DNA of 64,000 bases from Alphaproteobacteria bacterium UBA3768 (GTDB lineage: Bacteria; Pseudomonadota; Alphaproteobacteria; CAAHEQ01; UBA3637): NCBI GenBank assembly GCA_002372315.1, contig DFFU01000003.1, positions 1 through 64,000 of the forward strand, written 5' to 3'. Made by a program: the position numbers and the translations under genes. The notes beneath the pieces were generated by a model. That model saw only the letters and a list, made by a program, of their open reading frames with translations. It searched no databases and had not been told where the DNA came from. This document shows, in pieces, positions 53,224 through 62,214 of this stretch. Position 1 is the stretch's first letter, and each line of letters starts with the position of its first letter.

Positions 53224-54618
53224 ATGATTTTATTTTTATTGGCATGTGCTTTATTAATTTTGGGGTATGTTGTTTATGGGGCATTTGTGGAAAAAGTTTT
53301 TGGAATAAGTTCTGGAAAAACACCCGCTATGAAACATCCTGATGGTGTGGATTATATTCCTTTCCCAACATATAAGGCATTGCTCATTCAATTTTTGAAT
53401 ATAGCGGGATTAGGTCCTGTTTTTGGGGCTATCTTGGGGGCTGTTTATGGACCTGTATGTCTGCTTTGGATTGTTTTTGGTTGTATATTTGCGGGAGCTG
53501 TACATGATTATTTGTCTGGTATGCTTTCTCTGCGTCATGATGGAAAATCACTCATCTATTTAATGGAAATTTATTTTGGTTCAAAGGTTAAGTATATAGC
53601 TTTATTTTTGCTAATTGCGATGTTGCTGTTGGTGGGGGCGATTTTTGCCAAAAGTCCTGCTCAAATGTTAGGTCAGTTAACAAATACTTCTACATGGTTA
53701 TGGTTGATGGTTGTTTTTGGGTACTATTTTGTGGCCACATTATTACCAATTGATAAATTGATCGGGCGCTTTTACCCACTGTTTGCTTTGTGCTTATTGA
53801 TTTCCAGTGTATGTTTGATTATAGCCCTTTTTATGCGCGATATTCCACCTTTTTTGAATTTTGAACTGGCGAATTTGCACCCTGAGGGTTTGCCCTTATT
53901 TCCGCTTCTATTCGTGACAATAGCCTGTGGTGCAATCAGTGGCTTTCATGCAACACAATCACCGATGATTTCAAGATGTTTGAAAAGTGAAAAGTATGGT
54001 CGTCCTGTGTTTTATGGGGCTATGATTATAGAGGGGGTTGTAGCCCTAATTTGGGCAACTTTGGGGATATGTTTTTATCCAACAACAACGCATTTATTAA
54101 CCTCTATTCAATCGGTGGATGCGGGGGGAACTGTTTCTGCTATCGCCAAAGGATTATTGGGAAATATTGGAGGGATTATTACAATTGCTTCTGTGGTTAT
54201 TTTGGCCATTACAACGGGGGATACCTGTTTCCGTTCAGCGCGTCTGACATTGGCTGACTTTTTTAAGTATCCTCAAGAAAAAATTAAAAATCGTTTGATT
54301 CTTTCTTTATCTGTTTTGGCTGGGGGTGTTTTCCTATCCATTGTACCCGTAGCCACTATTTGGCGCTATTTTGGCTGGTTTAATCAAACATTGGCTATGG
54401 TTACCCTGTGGTTGGTAACAGTTTATTTACATAAAAACAAAAAATGTTATTGGATATCTTTGATTCCAGCGGTATTTATGACAGCTGTCAGTGCTACCTA
54501 TATTGCTTACGATAAGTTGTTTTTGAATTTACCAATACAAATTTCTTATGGAATAGGATGCAGCATTGCATTTATATCTTTTTGGGGATTTCTACATCTA
54601 AATTATAGAAAGAAATAG
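53224..54618 (+). CDS. CstA-family (carbon starvation) membrane transporter, short form
   Basis: The 464-residue protein has about twelve helices and CstA-family motifs: GYVVYGAFVEKVFGI, YIPFPTYKALLIQFLNIAGLGPVFGAILGA, GAVHDYLSGMLSLRHDGKS, and ITTGDTCFRSARLTLAD. CstA/BtsT proteins import pyruvate or peptides. The E. coli proteins are about 700 residues, and this matches the shorter bacterial form. AAAGGA precedes the ATG. Confidence 0.85.
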   Translation: MILFLLACALLILGYVVYGAFVEKVFGISSGKTPAMKHPDGVDYIPFPTYKALLIQFLNIAGLGPVFGAILGAVYGPVCLLWIVFGCIFAGAVHDYLSGMLSLRHDGKSLIYLMEIYFGSKVKYIALFLLIAMLLLVGAIFAKSPAQMLGQLTNTSTWLWLMVVFGYYFVATLLPIDKLIGRFYPLFALCLLISSVCLIIALFMRDIPPFLNFELANLHPEGLPLFPLLFVTIACGAISGFHATQSPMISRCLKSEKYGRPVFYGAMIIEGVVALIWATLGICFYPTTTHLLTSIQSVDAGGTVSAIAKGLLGNIGGIITIASVVILAITTGDTCFRSARLTLADFFKYPQEKIKNRLILSLSVLAGGVFLSIVPVATIWRYFGWFNQTLAMVTLWLVTVYLHKNKKCYWISLIPAVFMTAVSATYIAYDKLFLNLPIQISYGIGCSIAFISFWGFLHLNYRKK

Positions 54619-54625
54619 CCTTTAA

Positions 54626-55576
54626 CTATTGAATGTTTAGCTGCCCTTTGAAATAGACAATTGTCTTTTCTAACCCTGCATCTAGGTCAATTTGGGGTTG
54701 CCAGTTCAACATTTTTTTCGCCAAAGAAATATCGGGTCTTCTTTGCGTGGGATCATCAGAAGGGAGTTCCTTAAAAACAATTTTAGACGTACTTTGAATC
54801 TTTTTCACAACTAAATCAGCCAATTCTTTCATGGTAAATTCACCAGGATTACCCAAATTAACAGGACCTGTAAATTCCTTATCAGAATTCATCATTCGAA
54901 CCATGGCTTCAATCAAATCATCAACATAGCAAAAAGATCTTGTCTGACTTCCATCCCCATAAATTGTAATATCCTTACCCAAAAGCGCTTGGCAAATGAA
55001 ATTAGAAATAACACGTCCATCTTTTGGATCCATGTTGGGACCATATGTATTAAAAATTCGGATAACCTTGATATTGACACCTTCGTGCCTGTGGTAATCA
55101 AAAAATAAGCTTTCTGCACAGCGTTTTCCCTCATCATAGCAAGAACGAATACCAATTGGATTTACATTACCACGATACGATTCTACCTGTGGGTGTACAA
55201 GTGGTTCCCCATAAATTTCGGATGTGGAACATTGTAAAATTGTTGCGTTATGCTCTTTGGCAAGCTCCAACATATTGATAGCCCCCATCACACATGTTTT
55301 TGTTGTTTCTATGGAATGTTTTCCTTGATAAGCAGGCGGGCTGGCGGGACAAGCCATATTATATATTTGATCAACCTTTTCGGCAACCTTTAATGGCGCA
55401 CAAACATCGTGGTAAATAAAAGAAAATTGTGGACTTTCTTTTATTTCTTCTACATTTTCCATACGGCCAGTATAATTATTGTCAACACATATAACCCGAT
55501 TTCCATCTTTAATCAAACGCTTCGCAAGATTAGATCCTAAAAAACCAGTTCCACCTGTAATCAATATTGTTTTCAT
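54626..55576 (-). CDS. UDP-glucuronate decarboxylase/UDP-xylose synthase-like epimerase
   Basis: The 316-residue SDR protein has ITGGTGFLGSNLAKRL, MACPASPPAYQ, CSTSEIYGEP, the catalytic YDEGKR (YxxxK), RIFNTYGPNM and DGSQTRSFCYVDDLI. The PASPP and YGDG-QTRSF signatures are typical of UXS, which makes UDP-xylose. It may instead be another NDP-sugar dehydratase/epimerase. The start at 55576 has AGGAAG upstream; 55618 would add 14 residues without a Shine-Dalgarno. It is convergent with cstA and near the rhamnose genes, so it probably serves the same polysaccharide. Confidence 0.82.
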   Translation of the reverse strand: MKTILITGGTGFLGSNLAKRLIKDGNRVICVDNNYTGRMENVEEIKESPQFSFIYHDVCAPLKVAEKVDQIYNMACPASPPAYQGKHSIETTKTCVMGAINMLELAKEHNATILQCSTSEIYGEPLVHPQVESYRGNVNPIGIRSCYDEGKRCAESLFFDYHRHEGVNIKVIRIFNTYGPNMDPKDGRVISNFICQALLGKDITIYGDGSQTRSFCYVDDLIEAMVRMMNSDKEFTGPVNLGNPGEFTMKELADLVVKKIQSTSKIVFKELPSDDPTQRRPDISLAKKMLNWQPQIDLDAGLEKTIVYFKGQLNIQ

Positions 55577-55606
55577 TTTTTCTTCCTGTAATTTAAAGTA
55601 TGTTTT

Positions 55607-55635
55607 TTTATAATACAATTTTATACAAAAGTCAA
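55607..55635 (-). promoter_or_regulatory. Promoter of the UXS-like gene
   Basis: On the minus strand TTGACT (55635-55630), a 17-bp spacer and TATAAA (55612-55607). Confidence 0.7.
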
Positions 55636-55639
55636 ATAA

Positions 55640-55777
55640 TTACTTAAAAATACACAAGAAAGAGTTGTGAGCAGTGATTTCGTGGCATTTTGTCAAGCAC
55701 CAATAGCGTTGAGGAATGGCAACACGGAAATAAAAACACCGACCACGAGTAATAAGTCCTGCATACGCTGTCTTCAT
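55640..55777 (-). pseudogene. N-terminal remnant of a tyrosine-type integrase
   Basis: A 45-codon frame begins MKTAYAGLITRGRCFYFR and continues with VAIPQRYW and a Cys/His-Glu-Ile segment. This resembles the start of phage-type integrases with a DUF6538-like arm-binding domain (L-x-R-R/G-x-x-Y-Y/F-F-R...IP...EI). It stops after 45 residues, with no catalytic domain downstream, so it is a fragment. It lies just past the 3' end of tRNA-Asp, the usual place for an integrase. Confidence 0.6.
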
Positions 55778-55798
55778 AATGCACCGCCTTTCGTGCTG

Positions 55799-55834
55799 TA
55801 TGGGAAGTCGTATGGGAAATCGTATGGGAAGTCA
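55799..55834. repeat. Three 12-bp direct repeats
   Basis: GTATGGGAAGTC is repeated three times head to tail, with one change in the middle copy. The repeats lie between tRNA-Asp and the integrase remnant, where integrase arm-type binding sites would be expected. Confidence 0.7.
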
Positions 55835-55892
55835 TCCCCGACAATTTTTAGGCATAAAAAAATCCAACAAGAACAATGTCTTATCGGATAAA

Positions 55893-55970
55893 TGGCGGGA
55901 TTGAAGGGGCTCGAACCCTCGACCTTCTGCGTGACAGGCAGACGCTCTAAACCAGCTGAGCTACAACCCC
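55893..55970 (-). tRNA. tRNA-Asp (GTC)
   Basis: On the minus strand the acceptor GGGGTTG pairs with CAATCCC (one G-U). The D arm is GCTCAGCTGGTTTAGAGC and the anticodon loop CCTGTCACG gives GTC. The T arm GAGGGTTCGAGCCC and an encoded CCA are present. Confidence 0.97.
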
Positions 55971-56117
55971 ATCGCCAACGAAGGACATTTTATCAGATTT
56001 AAAAACGAATTGCAAGCAAAAAAAATAAAAAGATGAAAAAAATCTTTGAAAGTCAAAAAAAACTTGCATATGTGATTATTTTCAGATAATTTTACTATCA
56101 ACAGACAAGGAGTGAAA

Positions 56118-59105
56118 ATGTATTTTTTTATTAAGTATGTAAGCATTATGCTATTTTGTTTTGGATTTTTTTTGAGTGCATCAGCGGACATCATAATTCC
56201 TCCTGTTCGGGTGCGTCCCCCAAAAGATATTGTTTTACCTGTTCTGCAAATGCCTATTACCCGTGTTCCACAGATACTTGTACATCCAGCTCATAAGCCT
56301 TTTTTGGTTCAAGACCTTTATGTCCAAACAAAAATTATTGGTAATGTGGCAACAACAACATACGATATGACAATTAAAAATCCAAACAAAGCTGTGTTAG
56401 AAGCCGAATTTATTTTCCCTTTGTCCGAAAATCAGTCGATTGTGTCGGTTGCACTGGATATCAATGGTAAGATGCGTGAGGGTGTGGTTGTTGAAAAAGA
56501 AAAAGCGCGCCAGACCTTTGAAGCTGTGGTGCGTCAAGGTGCAGACCCATTATTGGTTGAAAAAACATCCGCAAATCAGTTTAAAGTACGTATTTACCCA
56601 TTTAACCCGAATGGGGTACGTAAAATTCAAATCGTTTTAGAAGAAAATCTTAATCAGAAGGATGGAAATTTTTTATATGAGTTACCATTGACCTTTAAGC
56701 AAAAATTGGCACATTTTTCTTTGGATGTTGAAATAGTAACAGAAAAAATGCCTGAATTGCGTACAGATTTACCTGATTTTAAATTTACACAAACAGACAT
56801 GGCTATGCGTGCCCATTTTGCTGCCACAAAATATGATTTAAATCATGCACTCACGTTAAAAATTCCCGTTGCACAAAAGAATCAAATCTTTACACATACT
56901 CAAGGGAAACGTACGTATTTTTATGGAATGCTAACTTCTTCAAAAGAATTAAAGGATAAGGTTTTGCCCAAAAATTTAGCTGTTATTTGGGATAATTCAT
57001 TATCTGGGAGCAAACGAAACATTGAAAGAGAAAAGGCTCTTTTAATTGCTTATTTGAAAAAGATAAAAAATGCAACAGTAAACTTCGTTTTATTCAATAT
57101 CAAACAGGGAAAAACCAAAAAGTTTGCAGTTAAAAATGGCAATGTAAAAGATTTGGAAAAATATTTAGATTCAATTGTCTATGATGGCGCTACGAAATTT
57201 TCATCACTAGATTTCAATCAAATAAAGGGGGATGAGATATTGATGTTTACAGATGGCGTAACAACCTTTGATAAAGATGATCGTTTGGCCTTACCCCAAA
57301 AAACACTTTACATCATTAATTCATCTGATGAATTTGAACCTGAAAAATTAAAAGGTTGGGCGAATCAAACATTTGGCAGTTTCATTAATTTAAATAATTT
57401 AAATGAAGAACAAGCGTTGAATAAATTGATTTATCAACCTTTGCGTGTCATTAAGTACAAAAAAGAAAACATGTCTGAGATATATCCTGTTGTGGGCACT
57501 GAAATTGATGAAAATATCAATGTTTCAGGCATTTTAAAATCTGATTCAGGAGAATTGGAAATTGCCTTGGGATATGATGAAAATAATATTACTCAAACAC
57601 ATAAAATTGGAATTCAAAAAGGTGGAGATAATTCGGCTGTAGCACGTTTATGGGCTATTCAAAAAATCAATTATCTCTCTCAAAACCCCAAAAAGAACAA
57701 AGAAGCCATTTTAAAATTGGGACAAAGATATTCCATTGTGACGGATAATACATCTTTGTTGGTGTTGGAAAATGCTGCTGATTATTGGCGTTATCATATT
57801 ATTCCCCCCGAAGATTTACGTGTGGAATATGATCATCTGCAAAAAAATGCCCTTCAAGAAGAAAAACAGAAAAAAGATTCAGCTTGGGTATATGCATTGA
57901 ATATGGCTAATCATGTGAAAGAATGGTGGCAAAAAGATTTTGATATCAATCAGGTGAAGCGCCAAAAATACGAACAACTAAAAGTGCAAAATAACCCACA
58001 TCCGCAAAATGTTGAAGGTGAAACAGCTTTGATATCAGCTTCTGTTGGTGCCGTACATTCAGATGGAATGCTTTTGGATAGTGTGCCAATGCAGTTAAGG
58101 GCTAATGCTGACATTGTTGTCCCTGAGGCAAATGCGATGGCAGCAAAGTCCGCGTCTGTTCCCAAACCCCAAAGTACAATCCGAATAAAGGCTTGGGATC
58201 CTGAAACACCTTACTTAAAAATTTTAAAGGCATCTAAGGATAAAGAATTATATGATGATTATTTAAAACTGAAAACAGGCTATGCGGATCAACCATCATT
58301 TTACTTCGATATTGCGGATGAGTTTATGCGTCGGGGGAAAAATGATGAAGCATTGCTTGTACTATCTAATATCTTAGAAATGCAATTGGACAATGTGGAA
58401 TTGATTCGTATTGCAGCGAATAAACTTTTACAGATGGAACGGCCTGATCTAGCAGTGGAATTATTTGAAAAGATTACCGAATTACGTGGGGAACATCCCC
58501 AAAGTTTCCGTGATTTGGCTTTGGCCTATCAAGCTGATAATCAGTATCAAAAAGCCTTTGATACATTCTATCATATTATGGAAACAGATTGGTCACGTTT
58601 TAATGAAATAAAGCAAGTTATATTTGTGGAAATGAATCAATTGTTGGCACACCATCCTGAAATTGATATCAAGGACATGAACAGAGAATTTATTTTTCCA
58701 ATGCCGGTGGATGTGCGTATTGTTTTGGGTTGGAGCACCGATAATACTGACATTGATTTGCATGTGGTGGATCCTTTTAATGAAGAATGCTATTATGGGC
58801 ATAAAAATACGCAAATTGGGGGGCGCTATGCACACGACTTTACGCAAGGTTTTGGACCCGAAGAATTCATGTTGAAAAAGGCGGCCAACGGAAAGTATGT
58901 AGTTCGTACAAATAATTTTGGGGACCATCGTCAAAGTATTTCTGGCCCCAGCACACTTTATTTGGATTTATACACCAATTATGGGCGCGCCGATGAAAAA
59001 CATGAACGTTTATTGGTACGAGCAGGTGATGTCAAAGATAAAAATGAAATCGGTGATATTACTTGGCTTGATAATGCTGATGAAGTAACAGTTGATGAAG
59101 AATGA
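56118..59105 (+). CDS. VIT/vWA protein with TPR-like and DUF2135 domains
   Basis: The 995-residue exported protein has a signal peptide (ending SASA near residue 21). A VIT domain (about 45-175) follows, with AEFIFPLSENQSIVSVALDI. A vWA-like domain (about 285-420) starts with MIDAS-like WDNSLSGS and has MFTDGV. Helical repeats of TPR type (about 720-820) are followed by a C-terminal DUF2135 domain (about 863-985: GWSTDNTDIDLHVVDP, YGHKNTQIGGRYAHDF). Such proteins act in periplasmic or surface adhesion/assembly; exact role is unknown. The ATG at 56118 has AAGGA upstream. It overlaps the next gene by ATGA. Confidence 0.8.
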   Translation: MYFFIKYVSIMLFCFGFFLSASADIIIPPVRVRPPKDIVLPVLQMPITRVPQILVHPAHKPFLVQDLYVQTKIIGNVATTTYDMTIKNPNKAVLEAEFIFPLSENQSIVSVALDINGKMREGVVVEKEKARQTFEAVVRQGADPLLVEKTSANQFKVRIYPFNPNGVRKIQIVLEENLNQKDGNFLYELPLTFKQKLAHFSLDVEIVTEKMPELRTDLPDFKFTQTDMAMRAHFAATKYDLNHALTLKIPVAQKNQIFTHTQGKRTYFYGMLTSSKELKDKVLPKNLAVIWDNSLSGSKRNIEREKALLIAYLKKIKNATVNFVLFNIKQGKTKKFAVKNGNVKDLEKYLDSIVYDGATKFSSLDFNQIKGDEILMFTDGVTTFDKDDRLALPQKTLYIINSSDEFEPEKLKGWANQTFGSFINLNNLNEEQALNKLIYQPLRVIKYKKENMSEIYPVVGTEIDENINVSGILKSDSGELEIALGYDENNITQTHKIGIQKGGDNSAVARLWAIQKINYLSQNPKKNKEAILKLGQRYSIVTDNTSLLVLENAADYWRYHIIPPEDLRVEYDHLQKNALQEEKQKKDSAWVYALNMANHVKEWWQKDFDINQVKRQKYEQLKVQNNPHPQNVEGETALISASVGAVHSDGMLLDSVPMQLRANADIVVPEANAMAAKSASVPKPQSTIRIKAWDPETPYLKILKASKDKELYDDYLKLKTGYADQPSFYFDIADEFMRRGKNDEALLVLSNILEMQLDNVELIRIAANKLLQMERPDLAVELFEKITELRGEHPQSFRDLALAYQADNQYQKAFDTFYHIMETDWSRFNEIKQVIFVEMNQLLAHHPEIDIKDMNREFIFPMPVDVRIVLGWSTDNTDIDLHVVDPFNEECYYGHKNTQIGGRYAHDFTQGFGPEEFMLKKAANGKYVVRTNNFGDHRQSISGPSTLYLDLYTNYGRADEKHERLLVRAGDVKDKNEIGDITWLDNADEVTVDEE

Positions 59106-59830
59106 GAAAAAGCATTTTATTTTTGGGATTTTTTCTTGCTTCATGTACCTTTATGCGGGTACCTGATTTCTTTGTTTATCGTGAAATTAAAACACAAAAT
59201 TATAAATTAGCCTCTTGGCAAAAAAAATTAAATTCTAATACCCCCATTCGCATTTATATTGAAGGTGATGGGCATGCGTTTAATCATATAGGGATGCCGA
59301 CATCTGATCCGACTCCTCGGGGAACTTTTTTGCGCCAAATTGCGTTCAATGATCCCCATGAAAATGTTGTTTACTTGGCGCGTCCTTGTCAGTTTGTCAA
59401 GGATAAAAATTGCCAACAAATTGATTGGACAACAGGACGATTTTCAAAAAAAGTGATTGATTCAATGGCTCAAGCTGTTCAAAAAATTGCCTCAAACCAT
59501 CCAATTGTTTTGATTGGATATTCAGGCGGGGGATTGGTATCGGGATTGATAATTGATCAACATCCCGAATTGAAAGTGATAAAATGGATTACTTTAGCAG
59601 GGGTTTTAAATCACACAAAATGGACAGAAAGTCTAAAATTACCCCCCTTAAAAAATTCTTTGGATTTAAAAAAGATGCCCAATGTAGAACAACACCATTA
59701 TGTTGGTGATAAAGATGAAATTGTACCCTTTCAACTTACCCAAGATATTACACCCAAAAACATAACTATTCTCTCGGGGGCAACACATACCACTGGCTTT
59801 GACGATTATATACATGAAATATACGAATGA
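59102..59830 (+). CDS. Lipoprotein alpha/beta hydrolase
   Basis: The 242-residue protein has a short signal peptide with lipobox FLASC (Cys15). It has an alpha/beta-hydrolase core: YIEGDGHAF at the oxyanion side, the nucleophile elbow IGYSGGGLVSG with Ser, an acid near YVGDKDEIVP and SGATHTTGF with a candidate catalytic His. It is translationally coupled to the VIT/vWA gene, suggesting a shared envelope task. Confidence 0.75.
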   Translation: MRKSILFLGFFLASCTFMRVPDFFVYREIKTQNYKLASWQKKLNSNTPIRIYIEGDGHAFNHIGMPTSDPTPRGTFLRQIAFNDPHENVVYLARPCQFVKDKNCQQIDWTTGRFSKKVIDSMAQAVQKIASNHPIVLIGYSGGGLVSGLIIDQHPELKVIKWITLAGVLNHTKWTESLKLPPLKNSLDLKKMPNVEQHHYVGDKDEIVPFQLTQDITPKNITILSGATHTTGFDDYIHEIYE

Positions 59831-59875
59831 TTAGTTTGATCAATTATCTTTATTTGTTTTAAAAGTACCCGAGCC

Positions 59876-60017
59876 TGCATTACAGAAAAGTTTTTTGTTA
59901 CTTTTGAAGTGAATGCCCAACCAAAGGATACAAAACCCCTTTGTCCCACAGTATGGGCTTCTAAACCCACTGTCTGAATGGACAATTCAGACGAATGCAT
60001 TATATTCATTATTTTTT
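59876..60017 (+). ncRNA. Structured RNA candidate upstream of zapA (6S-like position)
   Basis: In a 274-bp gap without a credible gene, TGCATT (59876) and AATGCA (59994) close a series of hairpins. These are AAAAGT/ACTTTT (59886-59905), GGA-ACAAA/TTTGT-CC (59926-59946), ACAGT-GGG/CCC-ACTGT (59948-59973) and TCTGAAT/ATTCAGA (59973-59991). A T7 tract follows at 60011. In many proteobacteria the 6S RNA gene neighbours zapA, and the length fits. The classic rod-with-bubble shape is not obvious, so identity is open. Confidence 0.4.
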
Positions 60018-60049
60018 TAATTTGCAAATCTTTTTTTAAAAAAAAATGC

Positions 60050-60078
60050 TAGACCTTTTTAATGAAACTGTGTATAAT
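60050..60078 (+). promoter_or_regulatory. Promoter of the DUF4164-zapA operon
   Basis: TAGACC (60050-60055), a 17-bp spacer and perfect TATAAT (60073-60078), 27 bp before the ATG at 60105. Confidence 0.7.
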
Positions 60079-60104
60079 CCGTTCAAAACCTTTAGGAGAA
60101 TTTG

Positions 60105-60293
60105 ATGGAACAAATTAAAAACGCGTTGACAACTTTGGAGCAAGCTGTTTTGAAATTAGAATCAGCCGTACATAGCAATAAAAAAGAAAACTTACGTGCC
60201 AATGAGGAAATCGCTCAGTTAAAAGCTGTTATTCGGCGAACCTATGATCGTTTGGATAAAGCTTTAACCAACTATCAAAAAGGAGATCAATAA
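60105..60293 (+). CDS. DUF4164-like small coiled-coil protein
   Basis: The 62-residue helical protein (MEQIKNALTTLEQAVLKLES...) is predicted coiled coil. It is encoded directly before zapA with a one-base TAATG overlap, the typical position of alphaproteobacterial DUF4164 proteins. It is probably a cell-division-associated partner of ZapA; this is inference. AGGAGA precedes the ATG. Confidence 0.75.
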   Translation: MEQIKNALTTLEQAVLKLESAVHSNKKENLRANEEIAQLKAVIRRTYDRLDKALTNYQKGDQ

Positions 60294-60607
60294 TGGCTAT
60301 TGTTTCTTTAAAAATTGGAGGACGCTATTATAAATTTTCTTGTAATGATGGACAAGAAGCACATATGAAAGAATTGGCTGATCAATTGGATAAGCGAGCG
60401 GAGGCTTTGACCAAATCTATTGGAGTCATGCAAGAAGGCCAGTTATTGAGTATGATGTGTTTATTGTTGGCTGAAGAAAAACAACATTTAGCTAAAGAAA
60501 CCAATGCAGAACTGCAGGTTCAAGTCGCTGATCAAATCGCACAAAGCCTAAATAATTTGGCGTTAAAAGTTAATGTTATTGCCGAAAGTTTAGAAGGAAA
60601 TCCATGA
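60293..60607 (+). CDS. zapA: Cell division protein ZapA
   Basis: The 104-residue protein has the ZapA start (VSLKIGGRYYKFSCNDGQEAH) and a C-terminal coiled coil. It cross-links FtsZ filaments at the division site. It overlaps both neighbours by 1-4 bases. Confidence 0.88.
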   Translation: MAIVSLKIGGRYYKFSCNDGQEAHMKELADQLDKRAEALTKSIGVMQEGQLLSMMCLLLAEEKQHLAKETNAELQVQVADQIAQSLNNLALKVNVIAESLEGNP

Positions 60608-61413
60608 AATTTTTGTTTTGTGGGGATGTTTCGGGACAATCTGGGCGTAAAGCCTTGAAGGATTATTTGCCGAAACTAAAAGAAAAATTTAAATTAGATT
60701 TTATCATTATCAATGGTGAAAATGCCGCCCATGGTTTGGGCTTAACCCCAAAAATTTATACTGAATTATGCCGAATGGGTGCCGATGTTATTACGATGGG
60801 TAACCATACCTTTGATAAAATGGATGTTGTAAAAATATGGAATGAAGAAAATGTGTTAGTGCGCCCACTCAACTATCCGGAAAACACTGTAGGTAAAGGA
60901 TGGCAAATTATTGAAATAAAAAACAAACGCATTTGTGTGGTACAATTATTGGGACGCGGTTTTATGCATTCAAAATTGGAATTATCCGATCCTTTTATAG
61001 ATATGCAGAACTTTATTCAGAATCATCAAAATGAATATGATTTATTGATAGTGGATTTTCATGCAGAAACAACCGCCGAAAAAGTAGCTATGGGTTATTT
61101 ATTGGATGGAAGGGCCACTTTGGTGGTGGGAACGCACACGCATATCCCCACCAATGATGCGCACATTTTGGAAGAAGGAACCGCCTTTATCACGGATGTG
61201 GGCATGTGCGGTGATTACACTTCTGTTTTAGGGATGACACGTGAAAGTGCCTTTGCACACTTTGGCTTTGGTCAAAGAATGCGTTGGGAACCTGCCACAG
61301 AAAAATCAACTTTGGCTGCTGTTATGGTAGAAACAGATAACAAAACAAACAACGCCAAAAAAATTCGCCCCATCATTTTGGGGGATACTCTTGAAAATAC
61401 TTTAAAAATATGA
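60604..61413 (+). CDS. YmdB/TIGR00282-family metallophosphoesterase
   Basis: The 269-residue protein carries the calcineurin-like ligands of the family: LFCGDVSGQSGR, INGENAAHGLGL, TMGNHTFDKMD, DFHAETTAEK and GTHTHIPTND. Homologues hydrolyse 2',3'-cyclic nucleotides or phosphodiesters. It overlaps zapA by ATGA, a common alphaproteobacterial pairing. Confidence 0.88.
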   Translation: MKFLFCGDVSGQSGRKALKDYLPKLKEKFKLDFIIINGENAAHGLGLTPKIYTELCRMGADVITMGNHTFDKMDVVKIWNEENVLVRPLNYPENTVGKGWQIIEIKNKRICVVQLLGRGFMHSKLELSDPFIDMQNFIQNHQNEYDLLIVDFHAETTAEKVAMGYLLDGRATLVVGTHTHIPTNDAHILEEGTAFITDVGMCGDYTSVLGMTRESAFAHFGFGQRMRWEPATEKSTLAAVMVETDNKTNNAKKIRPIILGDTLENTLKI

Positions 61414-61450
61414 TAAAATACTTTTATTCAACTTTAGCAAAGGAAATCAA

Positions 61451-62194
61451 ATGTCAGGACATTCACAATTTAAAAACATCATGAACCGCAAGGGCGCCCA
61501 AGATAAGGCCCGTGCTCGTATCTTTTCAAAATTGGCCCGCGAAATTACAGTCGCAGTAAAAACAGGCGGTGCGGATCCTGATGGTAATCCTCGTTTACGT
61601 TTGGCTATCCAAAATGCACGCAGTGAAAATATGCCCAAGGATAATATTGAACGCGCTATTGCCAAAGGTTCACAAAGTGCTGACACCACAAATTATGAAG
61701 AAGTTCGCTATGAAGGTTATGGTCCTGGGCGTGTCGCAATTATTGTGGAAGCCTTGACCGATAATCGTGCCCGTACAGCGCCCAATTTGCGTGCCTTATT
61801 TACCAAAAAAGGAGGCTCTTTTGGGGATACTGTTTTATTTAACTTCGAGCATATCGGCTATATTGAATTTGGTTTAAATGTGGCATCGGCTGACGCCATG
61901 TTTGAAGCAGCTTTAGAGGCTGGCGCAGATGATGTTCAAACCACTGAAAGCACACATGAAATTACCTGTAAGCCTGATGACTTAGCACAAGTACGTGAGG
62001 CTTTGGAAAAGAAGTTTGGCACACCCAACGCCGCACGCATGGATTGGAAACCCACCGTTACCACGCCTGTTACTGATTTGGAAACGGCCCAAAAATTGAT
62101 GGCCTTTATTGAGGATTTAAATGAAGATGATGATGTCCAACGTGTCATTACCAATGCCGATATTCCCGACGATATTTTGGCACAATTAGGCTAA
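61451..62194 (+). CDS. yebC: YebC/PmpR-family protein
   Basis: The 247-residue protein has the hallmark SGHSQFKNIMNRKGAQDK start, ENMPKDNIERAI, YEGYGPGRVAIIVE and the C-terminal WKPTVTTPV region. Family members act as transcription regulators or as ribosome-associated translation factors. It is upstream of ruvC, as in most proteobacteria. Confidence 0.95.
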   Translation: MSGHSQFKNIMNRKGAQDKARARIFSKLAREITVAVKTGGADPDGNPRLRLAIQNARSENMPKDNIERAIAKGSQSADTTNYEEVRYEGYGPGRVAIIVEALTDNRARTAPNLRALFTKKGGSFGDTVLFNFEHIGYIEFGLNVASADAMFEAALEAGADDVQTTESTHEITCKPDDLAQVREALEKKFGTPNAARMDWKPTVTTPVTDLETAQKLMAFIEDLNEDDDVQRVITNADIPDDILAQLG

Positions 62195-62214
62195 GATAAA
62201 ATTTGGGGGGGAGA

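Noticed and set aside
55644..55844. 66-codon reverse frame with SHT repeats
   Set aside because: It is generated by the 12-bp direct repeats; the overlapping 45-codon frame at 55640-55777 has integrase-like sequence instead.
59806..60027. 73-codon reverse-strand frame upstream of zapA
   Set aside because: No Shine-Dalgarno and no family features; the same bases form a closed series of hairpins better explained as RNA.
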